From positions 1 through 64,000 of the forward strand of contig JAJZVW010000005.1 of NCBI GenBank assembly GCA_021847015.1: a stretch of DNA of 64,000 nucleotides, given 5' to 3'. The position numbers and the translations under genes are program-made. Origin of the DNA: Pseudomonadota bacterium. GTDB taxonomy: Bacteria > Pseudomonadota > Alphaproteobacteria > Rhodospirillales > Magnetospirillaceae. Every line of letters begins with the position of its first letter. Position 1 is the first letter of the stretch. Under the pieces are notes generated by a model. The model worked only from the letters and a program-made list of their open reading frames with translations, ran no database searches and was not told where the DNA came from. Positions 44,730 through 53,801 of the stretch are shown in pieces.

Positions 44730-46033
44730 TTTTTTTCCAATATTTTTTGCAATGGAGAACGAAGTAAAAATAAATCCGCCGAGAAATCGGGTTTAAAGAT
44801 GGTGAGTGGGCTCTTTTTTGACAGGTAATATAAAAATCCGAGGCACATGGCGAAGCCCGATGCGGTCGTAACGACGGTGGCCGCAGCCGCACCCGATGCC
44901 TTGAATTGGGGGACAAATACAAAATTAAAGGCAATACTTATACTCCCCAGCACAACAGCGGACCAGGACGCAAACCAGAAGGCCCCGGCTTTAACGTAAA
45001 GCGGAGACACGAGCGACGACAAAGACAGCAGCCAAAAGGCAAGTACCAGCACTCGGAACAAGTTCACGGAATGCGTAAAGTCCGCGCCTCCGTAAAGCAT
45101 CATGATCGGCCCAGCGAAGAGCATCGCCACCCCGACAAATAGAAGGCCGCCGTAAAATATCAGTCTGAGGGAGCGTATGGTGATGTCATAGTCATCACCC
45201 GCATTGGCCACCCTGGTGTACAAAGCGGACTGGAAACTGCCGAAAACGATCTGGGTAGCGAACGCCAGATTCAAAGCCGCCGCGTACAGCCCCGCTTCCG
45301 ATGCGCCGGCATACTTGTACACGATCAGTTGATTTATCTTCGTATAGACAAATGTCGAGATTGTCGCAACGTGCTGTTTTAAGCCGGCGAAAAGCATCCC
45401 TTTGGCGGCACCGAAATCAAACTCGATCGGACCTTCGATGCTGCGAAAACACAGGGCCGCCGTGACCGCGAAGGCTGTCCCTTGCGCGGCGGATGCGGCC
45501 CCCAGGGCGATGCCCAGGTCTATGCGGTCGGCCAGAAAGAAATGGCCGATCAGAAGGAGATAGACCAAGCCGTTGCTCAAACCTCCAAAGGCCGAAGCCT
45601 TGCTCAGACCGGCCGCCTGCGCGAACACCATCACGTTCGACGCCATCATGCTGAGGATGAGGAGAATACCCATGAGCGCCGCGTGGGCATCGGCTTGTTC
45701 AGACACCTGCTCGGGTCGCAGCCAGATGAACATGGCCATCCCGGCCGAGGCGGCCACCCCGGCGACGAGGCTCAAGACGAGGGTGGTGCCGAATCGCACG
45801 CCGTCGCCGATCGGGTAACGTTCGCGGTTGGCGTAATGGTAAATCGCCGTATCCAAACTGATCCCGAGCAGCACGGAAAACAGTCCGATCCACGTCTGCA
45901 TTTCCGCGAGGAAGCCGCGCCCGCTGGCTCCGAGGGCCCGATTGAGCAATGCGGCCGCCAGTAAGCCGGCCAGGAGGGTCCCGGCTCGGTTGACCAGAAT
46001 CCAAAAGAAGTTGTGCCTTAAACCGTAGTGCAT
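44726..46033 (-). CDS. Oligosaccharide flippase (Wzx-like, MOP superfamily)
   Basis: A 435-residue membrane protein with about 12 hydrophobic segments and the polysaccharide-flippase pattern (NRAGTLLAGLLAAALLNRALG at the start; KINQLIVYKYAGASEAGLYAAALN mid-protein). It would move undecaprenyl-linked repeat units across the inner membrane. Its start overlaps the aminotransferase stop by 16 bp and its stop overlaps the next gene by 4 bp. Confidence 0.9.
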   Translation of the reverse strand: MHYGLRHNFFWILVNRAGTLLAGLLAAALLNRALGASGRGFLAEMQTWIGLFSVLLGISLDTAIYHYANRERYPIGDGVRFGTTLVLSLVAGVAASAGMAMFIWLRPEQVSEQADAHAALMGILLILSMMASNVMVFAQAAGLSKASAFGGLSNGLVYLLLIGHFFLADRIDLGIALGAASAAQGTAFAVTAALCFRSIEGPIEFDFGAAKGMLFAGLKQHVATISTFVYTKINQLIVYKYAGASEAGLYAAALNLAFATQIVFGSFQSALYTRVANAGDDYDITIRSLRLIFYGGLLFVGVAMLFAGPIMMLYGGADFTHSVNLFRVLVLAFWLLSLSSLVSPLYVKAGAFWFASWSAVVLGSISIAFNFVFVPQFKASGAAAATVVTTASGFAMCLGFLYYLSKKSPLTIFKPDFSADLFLLRSPLQKILEKK

Positions 46034-47196
46034 GAGCCTACATGATGCGCCAAGGGAGCGTGCGCCTTCTCCGGGACAATGCGCCGAACGGCTTCGGCCA
46101 CCGCCCGCACGAACTCTTCGGGCATGGTGGGGTAGAAGGGCAGGGATAGCGTCTCGCCGCCGATCCCTTCCGCGATCGGGTAATCGCCGGGTCGAAAGCC
46201 GTATCTGTGGGCAAAGTAGCTGAGCAGATGAATGGCCCGGTAATTCACGACAACGCCAATGCCCGCTTCATGCAGGCGCGCGACCACCTCATCGCGCATG
46301 TCGGCATCCACCCAGATGGGAAACAGATGCCTCGCGTGTACCGTATCGCTCCGGGTGGCGGGCAGCCGCACTCCCGGTATTCCCCGAAGCAAATCGTCAT
46401 ACAGGGCGGCCAGCGCCTGGCGGCGGTTCAGCTTGTCGTTCAGACGGTTCAATTGGGGCAGAAGCAGCGCGGCCTGGATGTTATCCATGTTGTACTTCCA
46501 GCCGAGCGAAACCATGTCCCAATGCTGGTAGCCTTCCCGTTGCCTGTCGGCGGCGGTCTTCGTCATGCCGTGATGCCGCAGCAGGCGAAGCCTCTCGATC
46601 AAGTCGTCGCGATCGGTGGCAACGGCGCCGCCCTCGCCGCAGGTGAGGTTTTTCGTGGCATAGAAACTGAAGCAAGCCGTATCGGACAACTGACCGGGGC
46701 GCACGCCATCCCGCTCGCCCTCGACGCAATGGGCGCAATCCTCGACGACGAATAGGCCGTGCCGGTCGGCGATGGCGCGAATGGCGCGCATGTCGCACAT
46801 CTGGCCGTAAAGGTGGACGGGCAGAATCGCCCGGGTACGCCCGGTGATGGCGGCTTCGATCCGGGTGGCATCGAGATTGCCGGTGTCCGGTTCGACGTCG
46901 ACGAAAACCGGGTCCGCCCCGGCCTCGATGATGGCGGTGGCCGTGGCGATGAAGGTCATGGGGGTGGTAATCACCTCGTCCCCAGGCCCGATGCCAAGCG
47001 CAAGCAGCGATATGTGAAGGGCGCCGGTGCAACTGGTCACCCCCAACGCGTGTTTGCGCCCGAGATAGTCCGCGAATTCCCGTTCAAACCTGGAGACGGT
47101 TTCGCCGGTGGTCAGGATCGGACCGGCCAGAACTTCGGCCACCGCATCGAGTTCGGGTCTGCCCAGGTCATGCAGGTAGAAGGGAATTTGCGGCAT
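46018..47196 (-). CDS. DegT/DnrJ/EryC1 (ArnB-like) sugar aminotransferase
   Basis: A 392-residue PLP-dependent aminotransferase that aminates a nucleotide-linked 4-keto sugar. The PLP Schiff-base lysine is Lys182 in FSFYATKNLTCGEGG. Also visible: TSCTGALHISLLALGIGPGD, EDCAHCVEG, and GWKYNMDNIQAALLLPQL. Its start overlaps the stop of the 4,6-dehydratase gene by one base (TGATG), so the two very likely act in sequence. Confidence 0.94.
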   Translation of the reverse strand: MPQIPFYLHDLGRPELDAVAEVLAGPILTTGETVSRFEREFADYLGRKHALGVTSCTGALHISLLALGIGPGDEVITTPMTFIATATAIIEAGADPVFVDVEPDTGNLDATRIEAAITGRTRAILPVHLYGQMCDMRAIRAIADRHGLFVVEDCAHCVEGERDGVRPGQLSDTACFSFYATKNLTCGEGGAVATDRDDLIERLRLLRHHGMTKTAADRQREGYQHWDMVSLGWKYNMDNIQAALLLPQLNRLNDKLNRRQALAALYDDLLRGIPGVRLPATRSDTVHARHLFPIWVDADMRDEVVARLHEAGIGVVVNYRAIHLLSYFAHRYGFRPGDYPIAEGIGGETLSLPFYPTMPEEFVRAVAEAVRRIVPEKAHAPLAHHVGSCTTV

Positions 47197-48224
47197 CAAT
47201 GCAGTTCCTTTTTCCCTTCCGCGGTGATGATGGGTATATGCCTCATCCACTTCTGGGGGGTCCACCAATCCTGGTTCGACTGGTACCAGTCGATGGTCTT
47301 GCTCATCCCGTTCTCGAAGCTTGTGGCGGGTTCCCAGCCGAGAAGCGCCTTGGCTCTCGACGAGTCGCTGGTGTGGCGGAACACTTGGCCAGGCCGGTCG
47401 CCGATAAAAACGATATCGCTGTTTTTCGGACTCATGAGCCGCTTCACCGTCTGCGCGATCTCCAGCACGCTCACGTCCCCAGCGGTCCCAAGATTGATGA
47501 CCTGTCCGGCCACCGTCTTGCGGTCCGCATGGATAATCCGGTCCAGTGCGTCGCAGTGGTCTTCGACGAAAAGGAAATCGCGCCGAGCCGATCCATCGCC
47601 ATGCACTGTCATCGGCTCTCCCAGGATGCAACTGGTGATGAAACGCGGCACCACCTTTTCCAGATGCTGGTTGGGCCCGAAGTTATTGAACGGCCGGACG
47701 ATCACGGCCGGAATTTTGTAGGTGGACCAGTAGGAATAAACCAAGCGGTCCGCCCCGCACTTCGCCGCCGCGTAAGGGCTCATCGGGTTGAGCGGATGGT
47801 CCTCGGTCATCAGGTCCGAGACGGCCGTCCCATACACCTCGGACGTCGAGATGTGGACGAACAATTCCACCTTGTCGCGGTTGCGGAGTACGGCGTTGGA
47901 TACGACCTGGGTTCCCAGGACGTCCGTCTCGAAAAACAACCGATTGTCGAAAATAGAGCGGGTGACGTGGGACTCCGCGGCGAAATGCACGACGATGTCC
48001 GCCTCCCGCACCAGCGAATCCACCAAGTCCGCATTGAGGACGTTTCCGTACCAGAACTCGAATCGCTTCGAATCGAAGCCGCCGTCGGGCAGGTTGTTGA
48101 TGCTCCCCGCGTAGGTCAACGCATCGAGGACGATCACGCGGTAATCCGGATATTTGTCATAGATGTGCCGGACGAAATTGCTTCCGATGAATCCGGCCCC
48201 ACCGGTGACAAGAATGGACTTCAT
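47196..48224 (-). CDS. NAD-dependent nucleotide-sugar 4,6-dehydratase (RmlB/LegB-like SDR)
   Basis: A 342-residue extended SDR. NAD-binding GGAGFIGSNFVRH is at the N-terminus and the catalytic YxxxK in MSPYAAAKCGADR. Sequence context (DALTYAGSINNL, VEDHCDAL) is close to dTDP-glucose 4,6-dehydratase. However, the STDEVYG motif of true RmlB, whose Asp-Glu pair does the dehydration, reads STSEVYG here. It may use a different nucleotide sugar or mechanism. Supplies the keto sugar for the adjacent aminotransferase. Confidence 0.9.
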   Translation of the reverse strand: MKSILVTGGAGFIGSNFVRHIYDKYPDYRVIVLDALTYAGSINNLPDGGFDSKRFEFWYGNVLNADLVDSLVREADIVVHFAAESHVTRSIFDNRLFFETDVLGTQVVSNAVLRNRDKVELFVHISTSEVYGTAVSDLMTEDHPLNPMSPYAAAKCGADRLVYSYWSTYKIPAVIVRPFNNFGPNQHLEKVVPRFITSCILGEPMTVHGDGSARRDFLFVEDHCDALDRIIHADRKTVAGQVINLGTAGDVSVLEIAQTVKRLMSPKNSDIVFIGDRPGQVFRHTSDSSRAKALLGWEPATSFENGMSKTIDWYQSNQDWWTPQKWMRHIPIITAEGKKELH

Positions 48225-48922
48225 TTGGCTTCCTCGCGGTCAACTAACAGTGTTAGCGCCCCGTCACCGCCGACGTTCAGGATCGTGTCGAGCGCGGATA
48301 GATAGGGGACGAATTCTCCATGGAGTTGGGAATAGGTGGGATGTCCGAAGTTTTGCCACTCCACGGCGATGCCATGGGCCTCAAACCTTGGAGTGTCGAG
48401 GTAGCTCTGCGCCGAAACACCCGACAGGTACGTGTCCGCGTCCAGGTGCCGGCAGATTCGAAGCAGTCTCTCGCTTCTTTCCCCCTCGATGCCCAACTGC
48501 GATGAGCGGACGATCGTCCGTTTGATTCCAAGCCAGTCGCACATCAGCCCGATCACGGCCATATCCAGGTCTACCAAGCGGTTCCATTGGGAACAAAGCA
48601 TTTCTTCCAAGCGTGGAAGATAGACTCCCAAATAGGGCGCCTTGGCGTAAAGCTGCTTGATCGTTTGGATGTGTTTCCGGGCCCAGGGTTGCCGGTTGTC
48701 GATCTCGACTTCAAGATTGAACTGGCCGAATTTTCCCCCGCTCAACACGGGTACGGTGAGCCACTGGGGGCCGGTCTGGGACTTTATTCTGTTGCGGTTG
48801 CGCCATCCGTGCTTGTCGAATTGAACATCGTCATAGTAGACGAAGACATCGGATCGGATCATCTGGTCGAAGAAGCCGAGCCAGGGAAGATAGCCAGGTT
48901 GAAGCACGACAACGGTGGTCAA
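48221..48922 (-). CDS. WbqC family protein
   Basis: A 233-residue WbqC-type protein: VVVLQPGYLPWLGFFDQM, VYYDDVQFDKHGWRNRNRI and a central KHIQTIKQLYAKAPYL. WbqC proteins are found in many O-antigen loci, and some are proposed to act as amidating or acyl-transfer enzymes in sugar modification; the reaction is unproven. No ATG fits; TTG 48922, preceded by AGGGGGGG and overlapping the upstream stop (TTGA), is the likely start. Confidence 0.86.
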   Translation of the reverse strand: MTTVVVLQPGYLPWLGFFDQMIRSDVFVYYDDVQFDKHGWRNRNRIKSQTGPQWLTVPVLSGGKFGQFNLEVEIDNRQPWARKHIQTIKQLYAKAPYLGVYLPRLEEMLCSQWNRLVDLDMAVIGLMCDWLGIKRTIVRSSQLGIEGERSERLLRICRHLDADTYLSGVSAQSYLDTPRFEAHGIAVEWQNFGHPTYSQLHGEFVPYLSALDTILNVGGDGALTLLVDREEAK

Positions 48923-49467
48923 AGTCCCCCCCTGGCCATCACAGCGGCAGCCAGGGTACGATACTCCGTTGCCAGCATGGAAAGCCATAACGAGTCCACG
49001 GTTTTCCCGTCCAATACCGTGTCTTCCCTCCAACGCCCTTCGAGTGTAAAGCCAAACCCTCGGTAAAATTGCAGCGCTCGGTTATTACCTTCCACTACCC
49101 TAAGATAGACGCGATTGAAATTTAAGCCATCGAAAGCCCGGGCCAGCAAAATCCGAAAAGCGGCTTTCCCAATACCTTGTCCTTGGGCGCAGCCCAAGTA
49201 GATCCACAGCTCGCACTTCCTTCGTTTGGAATCGATGGAGCCCAAGCCGCAGTTCCCAACATGCTCACGGTCCTCGCGCAGAATCGCATAATCTTCCCGG
49301 GACGGATCGTTCCACCGGGCCTCCCAATAGGCCTTGTTCTGTTCGATAGTTGGCGGGGCCAGGCAGTCGATCTCTCGCCGCAACGAGGGGTCCCGCAGCC
49401 AGCCCCGCGTCTGGGATAGGTGTTCCGCCGACATCCTGACGAGGGAAATTTTGGGCTCAGTGTGCAA
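48919..49467 (-). CDS. GNAT family N-acetyltransferase
   Basis: A 182-residue RimJ/RimL-type GNAT enzyme with acetyl-CoA loop GCAQGQGIGKAAFRILLARAF and VVEGNNRALQFYRGFGF. In a sugar cluster with a 4,6-dehydratase and aminotransferase it most simply acetylates the 4-amino group, as WecD, PseH and LegH do in other pathways. This is inference from context. Overlaps asnB by 11 bp and the WbqC gene by 4 bp. Confidence 0.88.
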   Translation of the reverse strand: MHTEPKISLVRMSAEHLSQTRGWLRDPSLRREIDCLAPPTIEQNKAYWEARWNDPSREDYAILREDREHVGNCGLGSIDSKRRKCELWIYLGCAQGQGIGKAAFRILLARAFDGLNFNRVYLRVVEGNNRALQFYRGFGFTLEGRWREDTVLDGKTVDSLWLSMLATEYRTLAAAVMARGGL

Positions 49468-51316
49468 ACTGACGGTCCCACCATAACTGGAACATCATCA
49501 GATTCCATATCCGGGAGCCGTGGTTTGCGGCTCCGGAGTAATGTTCCCTTAGTATCGTTTTCACCGCCTCGACGCGCAGGAGGCCATGGCTCTGGAGACG
49601 CTCCTCGCCAAGAACGGTTTCCACGAGATTGCGCATTTTGTCCAACAGCCACGCGTCTATGGGCAGGACGAAACCTTCCTTGGGGCGGTCGATTACGTTT
49701 GCCGGGAGAAGGTCCTTCACCGCCTCTTTCAGAACATGCTTGTTCCGCCCGTTCTTGATCTTCATGCCTCCAGGAAGGGAAGCGGCGAATTCCACGAGCC
49801 GGTAATCGAGGAAAGGCGGACGAACTTCGACGGAATGCGCCATGGAAAGGCGGTCCACAAACGCCAGAACCTGATCGGGCAACAGAGTCTTGACGTCGCA
49901 GAACAGCGCACGGTTGAGCGGGTCGGACGTGCCCGCCTCGTCATACAGGCCGTGGATCAGTTCCCCGGTGCTTTGGCCTTTGGCCAAGGCGAGCATCTTA
50001 TCGCTAAGCAGCGTCGCCTTGGCTTCATCGGTCCACAGATACAGGCTCGCCCGCCGTTGCGTCTCCGTCCCGCGCCGCCAAATATCCCGCAGGTATTCCA
50101 GCTTGTCGCCGTAAGGGGCGAGAAATGCCCGTTCAGCCGCCGTCAAGCGGTCGAGCCTGCCGGAAAGCGCCGCGAAGTTGTGCAGGGGTTGCGCCAGCCG
50201 GTGCGAGAGGTAGCTGCCGAACAACTCGTCGGCGCCGTCACCGGAAAGCGCGACTTTGACATGGCGCGCAATCAAGGCCGTCAGGAAGAACGTGGACGTC
50301 ACGCCCGAAAAGGGCTCATCGAACGCGTTGAGAACGTCGGGCAGGCTCTTTGCAACCTCGTTCCAGGTGAGAACGTGCTCGTAATGCTCGGTTCCGTAAA
50401 TATCGGAGACCAGTTTGGCGTATTCCCGGTCTGCGGTCTTGTTCTTGAAGTCATCCTCGTAGACCAAGGCGAACGTCTTGACGTTGTGCGCGCCCAGCCT
50501 GCTCATCAAGGCGACCACGCTGGAACTGTCCACCCCGCCGGACAGGTAGGCCCCAAAGGGGACGTCGGCCCGCATCCTGAGCCTGACGCTGTCTTCAAGC
50601 AGATCCCTTATGTGCGGCGCGGCCTCCTCTTCGGAGAGGCTGGCCTTCTCGGCCATCTGAAAGCGCCACCAGAATGAGCGATCGAGCGTGGTCCCGGCAA
50701 AGATCAGCCTTTCACCGGGGCCAAGTTGCTCGATGCCCTCATAGGCGCTCCAAGGCGCGGGAATGTTCTTGAAGCTGAAATAGTGGTAGAGCGCTCCAAA
50801 GTTCGGCGTGCGGCGCACCGCCGGGTGCGGAAGCAGGGACTTTATTTCGGAAGCGAACGCCAGGTTGCCCTGGGCAAAGCTGAAATAGAGCGGTTTGATC
50901 CCCATGCGGTCGCGGGCGAGAAACAGCCTGCGGCGCCGGCCGTCCCACAGCGCGATCGCGAACATCCCATTGAGCTTGTGGAGGAAATCGTCGCCATACT
51001 CTTCGTACGCATGGACCAAAACCTCGGTGTCCGAGTGGTGCGTACGGAAACGGTGGCCCTTCTTCTGGAGTTCCTCGCGCAGTTCGGGATGATTGTATAT
51101 CTCGCCGTTGAAGACGACGGCGATCGTGCCATCCTCATTGAAGACGGGCTGCTGGCCGCCATCGAGGTCGACGATGGAAAGCCGGCGCATGGCAAGCGAG
51201 ATGCCTTCACCCTCCCAATAGCCCGCATCGTCGGGGCCGCGGTGCACGATGGCATCGGCCATGCGTTGCAACAGCCGCCGATCGTGTGCCCCGGTGAATC
51301 CGCAAATGCCGCACAT
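49457..51316 (-). CDS. asnB: Asparagine synthase (glutamine-hydrolysing)-like amidotransferase
   Basis: A 619-residue class II amidotransferase. Cys2 after the initiator (MCGICGF) is the glutaminase nucleophile, with RLSIVDL and FNGEIYNH supporting the Ntn domain. The synthase domain has the PP-loop LSGGVDSSSVVALMS and LSGDGADELFGSY. True asparagine synthesis is possible, but AsnB homologues in O-antigen operons often amidate sugar acids. It lies 6 bp after the first radical SAM gene. Confidence 0.9.
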   Translation of the reverse strand: MCGICGFTGAHDRRLLQRMADAIVHRGPDDAGYWEGEGISLAMRRLSIVDLDGGQQPVFNEDGTIAVVFNGEIYNHPELREELQKKGHRFRTHHSDTEVLVHAYEEYGDDFLHKLNGMFAIALWDGRRRRLFLARDRMGIKPLYFSFAQGNLAFASEIKSLLPHPAVRRTPNFGALYHYFSFKNIPAPWSAYEGIEQLGPGERLIFAGTTLDRSFWWRFQMAEKASLSEEEAAPHIRDLLEDSVRLRMRADVPFGAYLSGGVDSSSVVALMSRLGAHNVKTFALVYEDDFKNKTADREYAKLVSDIYGTEHYEHVLTWNEVAKSLPDVLNAFDEPFSGVTSTFFLTALIARHVKVALSGDGADELFGSYLSHRLAQPLHNFAALSGRLDRLTAAERAFLAPYGDKLEYLRDIWRRGTETQRRASLYLWTDEAKATLLSDKMLALAKGQSTGELIHGLYDEAGTSDPLNRALFCDVKTLLPDQVLAFVDRLSMAHSVEVRPPFLDYRLVEFAASLPGGMKIKNGRNKHVLKEAVKDLLPANVIDRPKEGFVLPIDAWLLDKMRNLVETVLGEERLQSHGLLRVEAVKTILREHYSGAANHGSRIWNLMMFQLWWDRQFAH

Positions 51317-51322
51317 GCCGCG

Positions 51323-52384
51323 TTACTTACTGTCTGACACGGTTTGAAAGTCGTCGTTCACACCCAGTTTCTGGCGGACGTCCAGGCGATGCGCCTCGGC
51401 GTTTTTTACGACCTTCCAGTAATTGTGCTGCCACGAGCGGTACTTCCAATCGGGACAGGATGCGCAAAGCGCAATCTCGTGCCCCCGCCGCGAGAGATGC
51501 ATGTCCCTGTAGTGGCGGAATTCTTCCCCATGCCAGATGTCCTTGATGCTTTGCTGCCCCACCATGCCCATGCTGGTGTTGGCGGCTATGTCGTATCCGC
51601 ACACCATCACGTTTCCGCGGCTATCGATGTTCAGCCGTTCGAAAATGAACGGGCAGGGGACTTCCCCGGCCTCGATATAGGGAGCCGGATCGGCCGAGCG
51701 GGAATCGTCGAGGGTCGTGTTGGCACCCCAGGTCAGGAATTTCCGCTTGATGAAGTTGTCGACGCCGATCTCATCCCTCCAGAACGTTTCAACCGCATCC
51801 AGATCGACATCGTTTTGGTTGACGCCGGACGCGATAATCTTTGAGGAACTCCCTATTTTGTTGCGCGTGTCGATCATCCTCTCGACGTTGCGCAGCAGGC
51901 GATCCCACTTCAATCCCTTGCGGACGGTGGCATAGGTTTCCGGATCACGCGCATCGACCGAGAACTCGATCATATCGACTTCGGCCTCCAGCAGGATGCG
52001 GGTATTTTTTTCCGTAAAAGCGGAACCGTTGGTGATGAGGCCAATTCGGCACCCCTTCTCCTTTGCGTAAGGCAACAGCTTGGTTGCCTTCGGGTGCAAC
52101 ATCGGTTCTCCGCCTCCCGAGATCCGGAGATAGGCCTGATGCGGTCCCGCCTCGTCGGCGATCCGCTTGAAGATATCCTCGGGCATGAAAGGGACATCCT
52201 TGTAGGCGTCCCGGATGTTGGAGTTCGTATACGGGCAGTGCGGGCACTCGGCATTGCACGGATAAACGAAGGAAAGCACCAGCATCATCGGAAAATCGAC
52301 CGCCTCCGGGCGAAGGCCATAGGATTCCTGAGTATGCTGAATGGTAATTGGCTGCTCGCTTGCAGTGGTGGGATTTTGAGCCAA
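51323..52384 (-). CDS. Radical SAM protein with SPASM-like C-terminus
   Basis: A 353-residue radical SAM protein. The CxxxCxxC motif is Cys43, Cys47, Cys50 (CNAECPHC). GGGEPMLHP and ITNGSAF are the SAM-binding GGE and later motifs. A C-terminal cluster region (VCGYDIAANTS... CASCPDW) could bind an auxiliary iron-sulfur cluster. TTG 52384 with GAGAGGGA upstream is taken as start. Substrate unknown; placement in a sugar-nucleotide operon suggests glycan modification. Confidence 0.88.
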   Translation of the reverse strand: MAQNPTTASEQPITIQHTQESYGLRPEAVDFPMMLVLSFVYPCNAECPHCPYTNSNIRDAYKDVPFMPEDIFKRIADEAGPHQAYLRISGGGEPMLHPKATKLLPYAKEKGCRIGLITNGSAFTEKNTRILLEAEVDMIEFSVDARDPETYATVRKGLKWDRLLRNVERMIDTRNKIGSSSKIIASGVNQNDVDLDAVETFWRDEIGVDNFIKRKFLTWGANTTLDDSRSADPAPYIEAGEVPCPFIFERLNIDSRGNVMVCGYDIAANTSMGMVGQQSIKDIWHGEEFRHYRDMHLSRRGHEIALCASCPDWKYRSWQHNYWKVVKNAEAHRLDVRQKLGVNDDFQTVSDSK

Positions 52385-52394
52385 CGTTTCCCTC

Positions 52395-53402
52395 TCACCG
52401 TATTTCGCGCGATGCGACCTTGAAATCCGTCGTTTCCTGGTCATACCAGAAAGGACGGCTGCCCGGCAGGTTTCGCTTTTCGTATTCGGCCCCGGCCGTC
52501 TGCCAGTCGCGGCAACCCTGGCAAATATCAGGGATCTCGTCCCATCGATGCTCGCGATGCAGTCGCCGTAAGCGCATTCCCAGACGATGCCATAGCTCCT
52601 TTACCGAGGTGTCCCCGGCATTGCCAACCTTGAACCGCCCCTCATAATCCACGGCACAGGCGACAGCGCTCCCATCCTGGTGAATGGCCATCGTGTTGTT
52701 GCCCCAGGGGCAGGCGATGCGAAAGTCCGTCTCATGGTCGATCCGATCCGACCGGATGGAGCCGGTCGCCGTCCATTCCAGCTTCGGGCGGACTTTGACT
52801 TCCGCGCCCCGCGCCTTCCAATATTCCCGAAAAGGCTCCACCTCATGCTCGTTCTCTTTCATCAGCGAGAACTGGCAGATAATGAGTGGGTAGAGCTGTC
52901 CCCGCTTCTCCTTCTCCCTCAGAAGCTCCTCAACGCCGTGGTAGGTGGTTTCCCATTTGCCCAAGTACCTGATTTTTTCATAGGTTTCCTTGGTAAGGCC
53001 ATCAAGGCTGAGAATGAAGCGCTTGAGCGGAGAGCGCAGGATCCGGTCGATGTGGTTCTGCCGCAAGAGCAAGGACCCATTGGAGTTGAGTACCAGATTT
53101 CGGCACCCGACCTCTGCCGCATAGTCGATCCTGTCCCAGAGCTCCCCAGCCAAGCTCAACGCCTCACCATAAAAGGTGGGCCAAATCTCGGTGTCAGGGG
53201 CCTCCGTTCCGACCTCTTCGACAATCTTGTCCCACAAAGCCCTTTCCATCCGCTTCTTCGGGCGGATCATCTCTTTGTGAGAGCAATGGATACACTTTTG
53301 GTTGCAGCCTGAAGTATTTTCGATGACAAGCTGCGGCGGAAACTTGTGCTCAAGCAGCTTTGCTTCAATGTCCAGAAGCTTTTTTTCGAGAGCTTGGTCC
53401 AT
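52395..53402 (-). CDS. Radical SAM/SPASM domain protein
   Basis: A 335-residue protein, first gene of the operon. Radical SAM motif Cys33, Cys37, Cys40 (CNQKCIHC). The C-terminal SPASM-like cysteines include ACAVDYEG and ICQGCRDW. It differs from the next protein in most of its sequence, so the two are not a recent tandem duplication. Likely a glycan or nucleotide-sugar-modifying enzyme, with iron-sulfur-dependent chemistry inferred from family. Confidence 0.88.
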   Translation of the reverse strand: MDQALEKKLLDIEAKLLEHKFPPQLVIENTSGCNQKCIHCSHKEMIRPKKRMERALWDKIVEEVGTEAPDTEIWPTFYGEALSLAGELWDRIDYAAEVGCRNLVLNSNGSLLLRQNHIDRILRSPLKRFILSLDGLTKETYEKIRYLGKWETTYHGVEELLREKEKRGQLYPLIICQFSLMKENEHEVEPFREYWKARGAEVKVRPKLEWTATGSIRSDRIDHETDFRIACPWGNNTMAIHQDGSAVACAVDYEGRFKVGNAGDTSVKELWHRLGMRLRRLHREHRWDEIPDICQGCRDWQTAGAEYEKRNLPGSRPFWYDQETTDFKVASREIR

Positions 53403-53801
53403 CACAGCCTTTCAGACAAAACGGTTCGGGCGTGAACGATATACCAGTGCGTCATGCCGCTCCCCGGCCAGACCCGCCACCGCCGGGAAAAATCCGTGCT
53501 GTGTCCCAGCACCAGCCGGCGATCCAGAAAACCCCGTCGCACTCGTCAAGAGCTTGCTCCGACGCCCTGTTGGACGTACTCGCCTTCGATCAAGGCGTTA
53601 TATCTTCGGTGGGTTCCAAGGTCCAGTTTTCAGTAAGGGAGAATGTCCCTGCGGCGGCAAACGGCTCGTTCGATATCCCGAGCCGCTCTACATCAAACGG
53701 TTGGGGTGGATTCGGCCGCTTGGGAAGAAAGCTGAGAAAGGACTGGCAAACCGCTCTTCAATTTGCTGCACTCGCAGCTTCGAAATGAAGAATTTGGACC
53801 C
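53403..53801. other. Intergenic region upstream of the nine-gene operon
   Basis: About 400 bp of intermediate GC between the divergent radical SAM and GT4 genes. It must hold the operon promoter. A 142-codon frame from 53360 to 53788 (+) has no recognisable similarity or good start and is not called. No clear operator seen. Confidence 0.5.

Noticed and set aside
53360-53788. 142-codon frame in the gap before the GT4 gene
   Set aside because: Overlaps the 5' end of a radical SAM gene, has no ribosome site and shows no family pattern.
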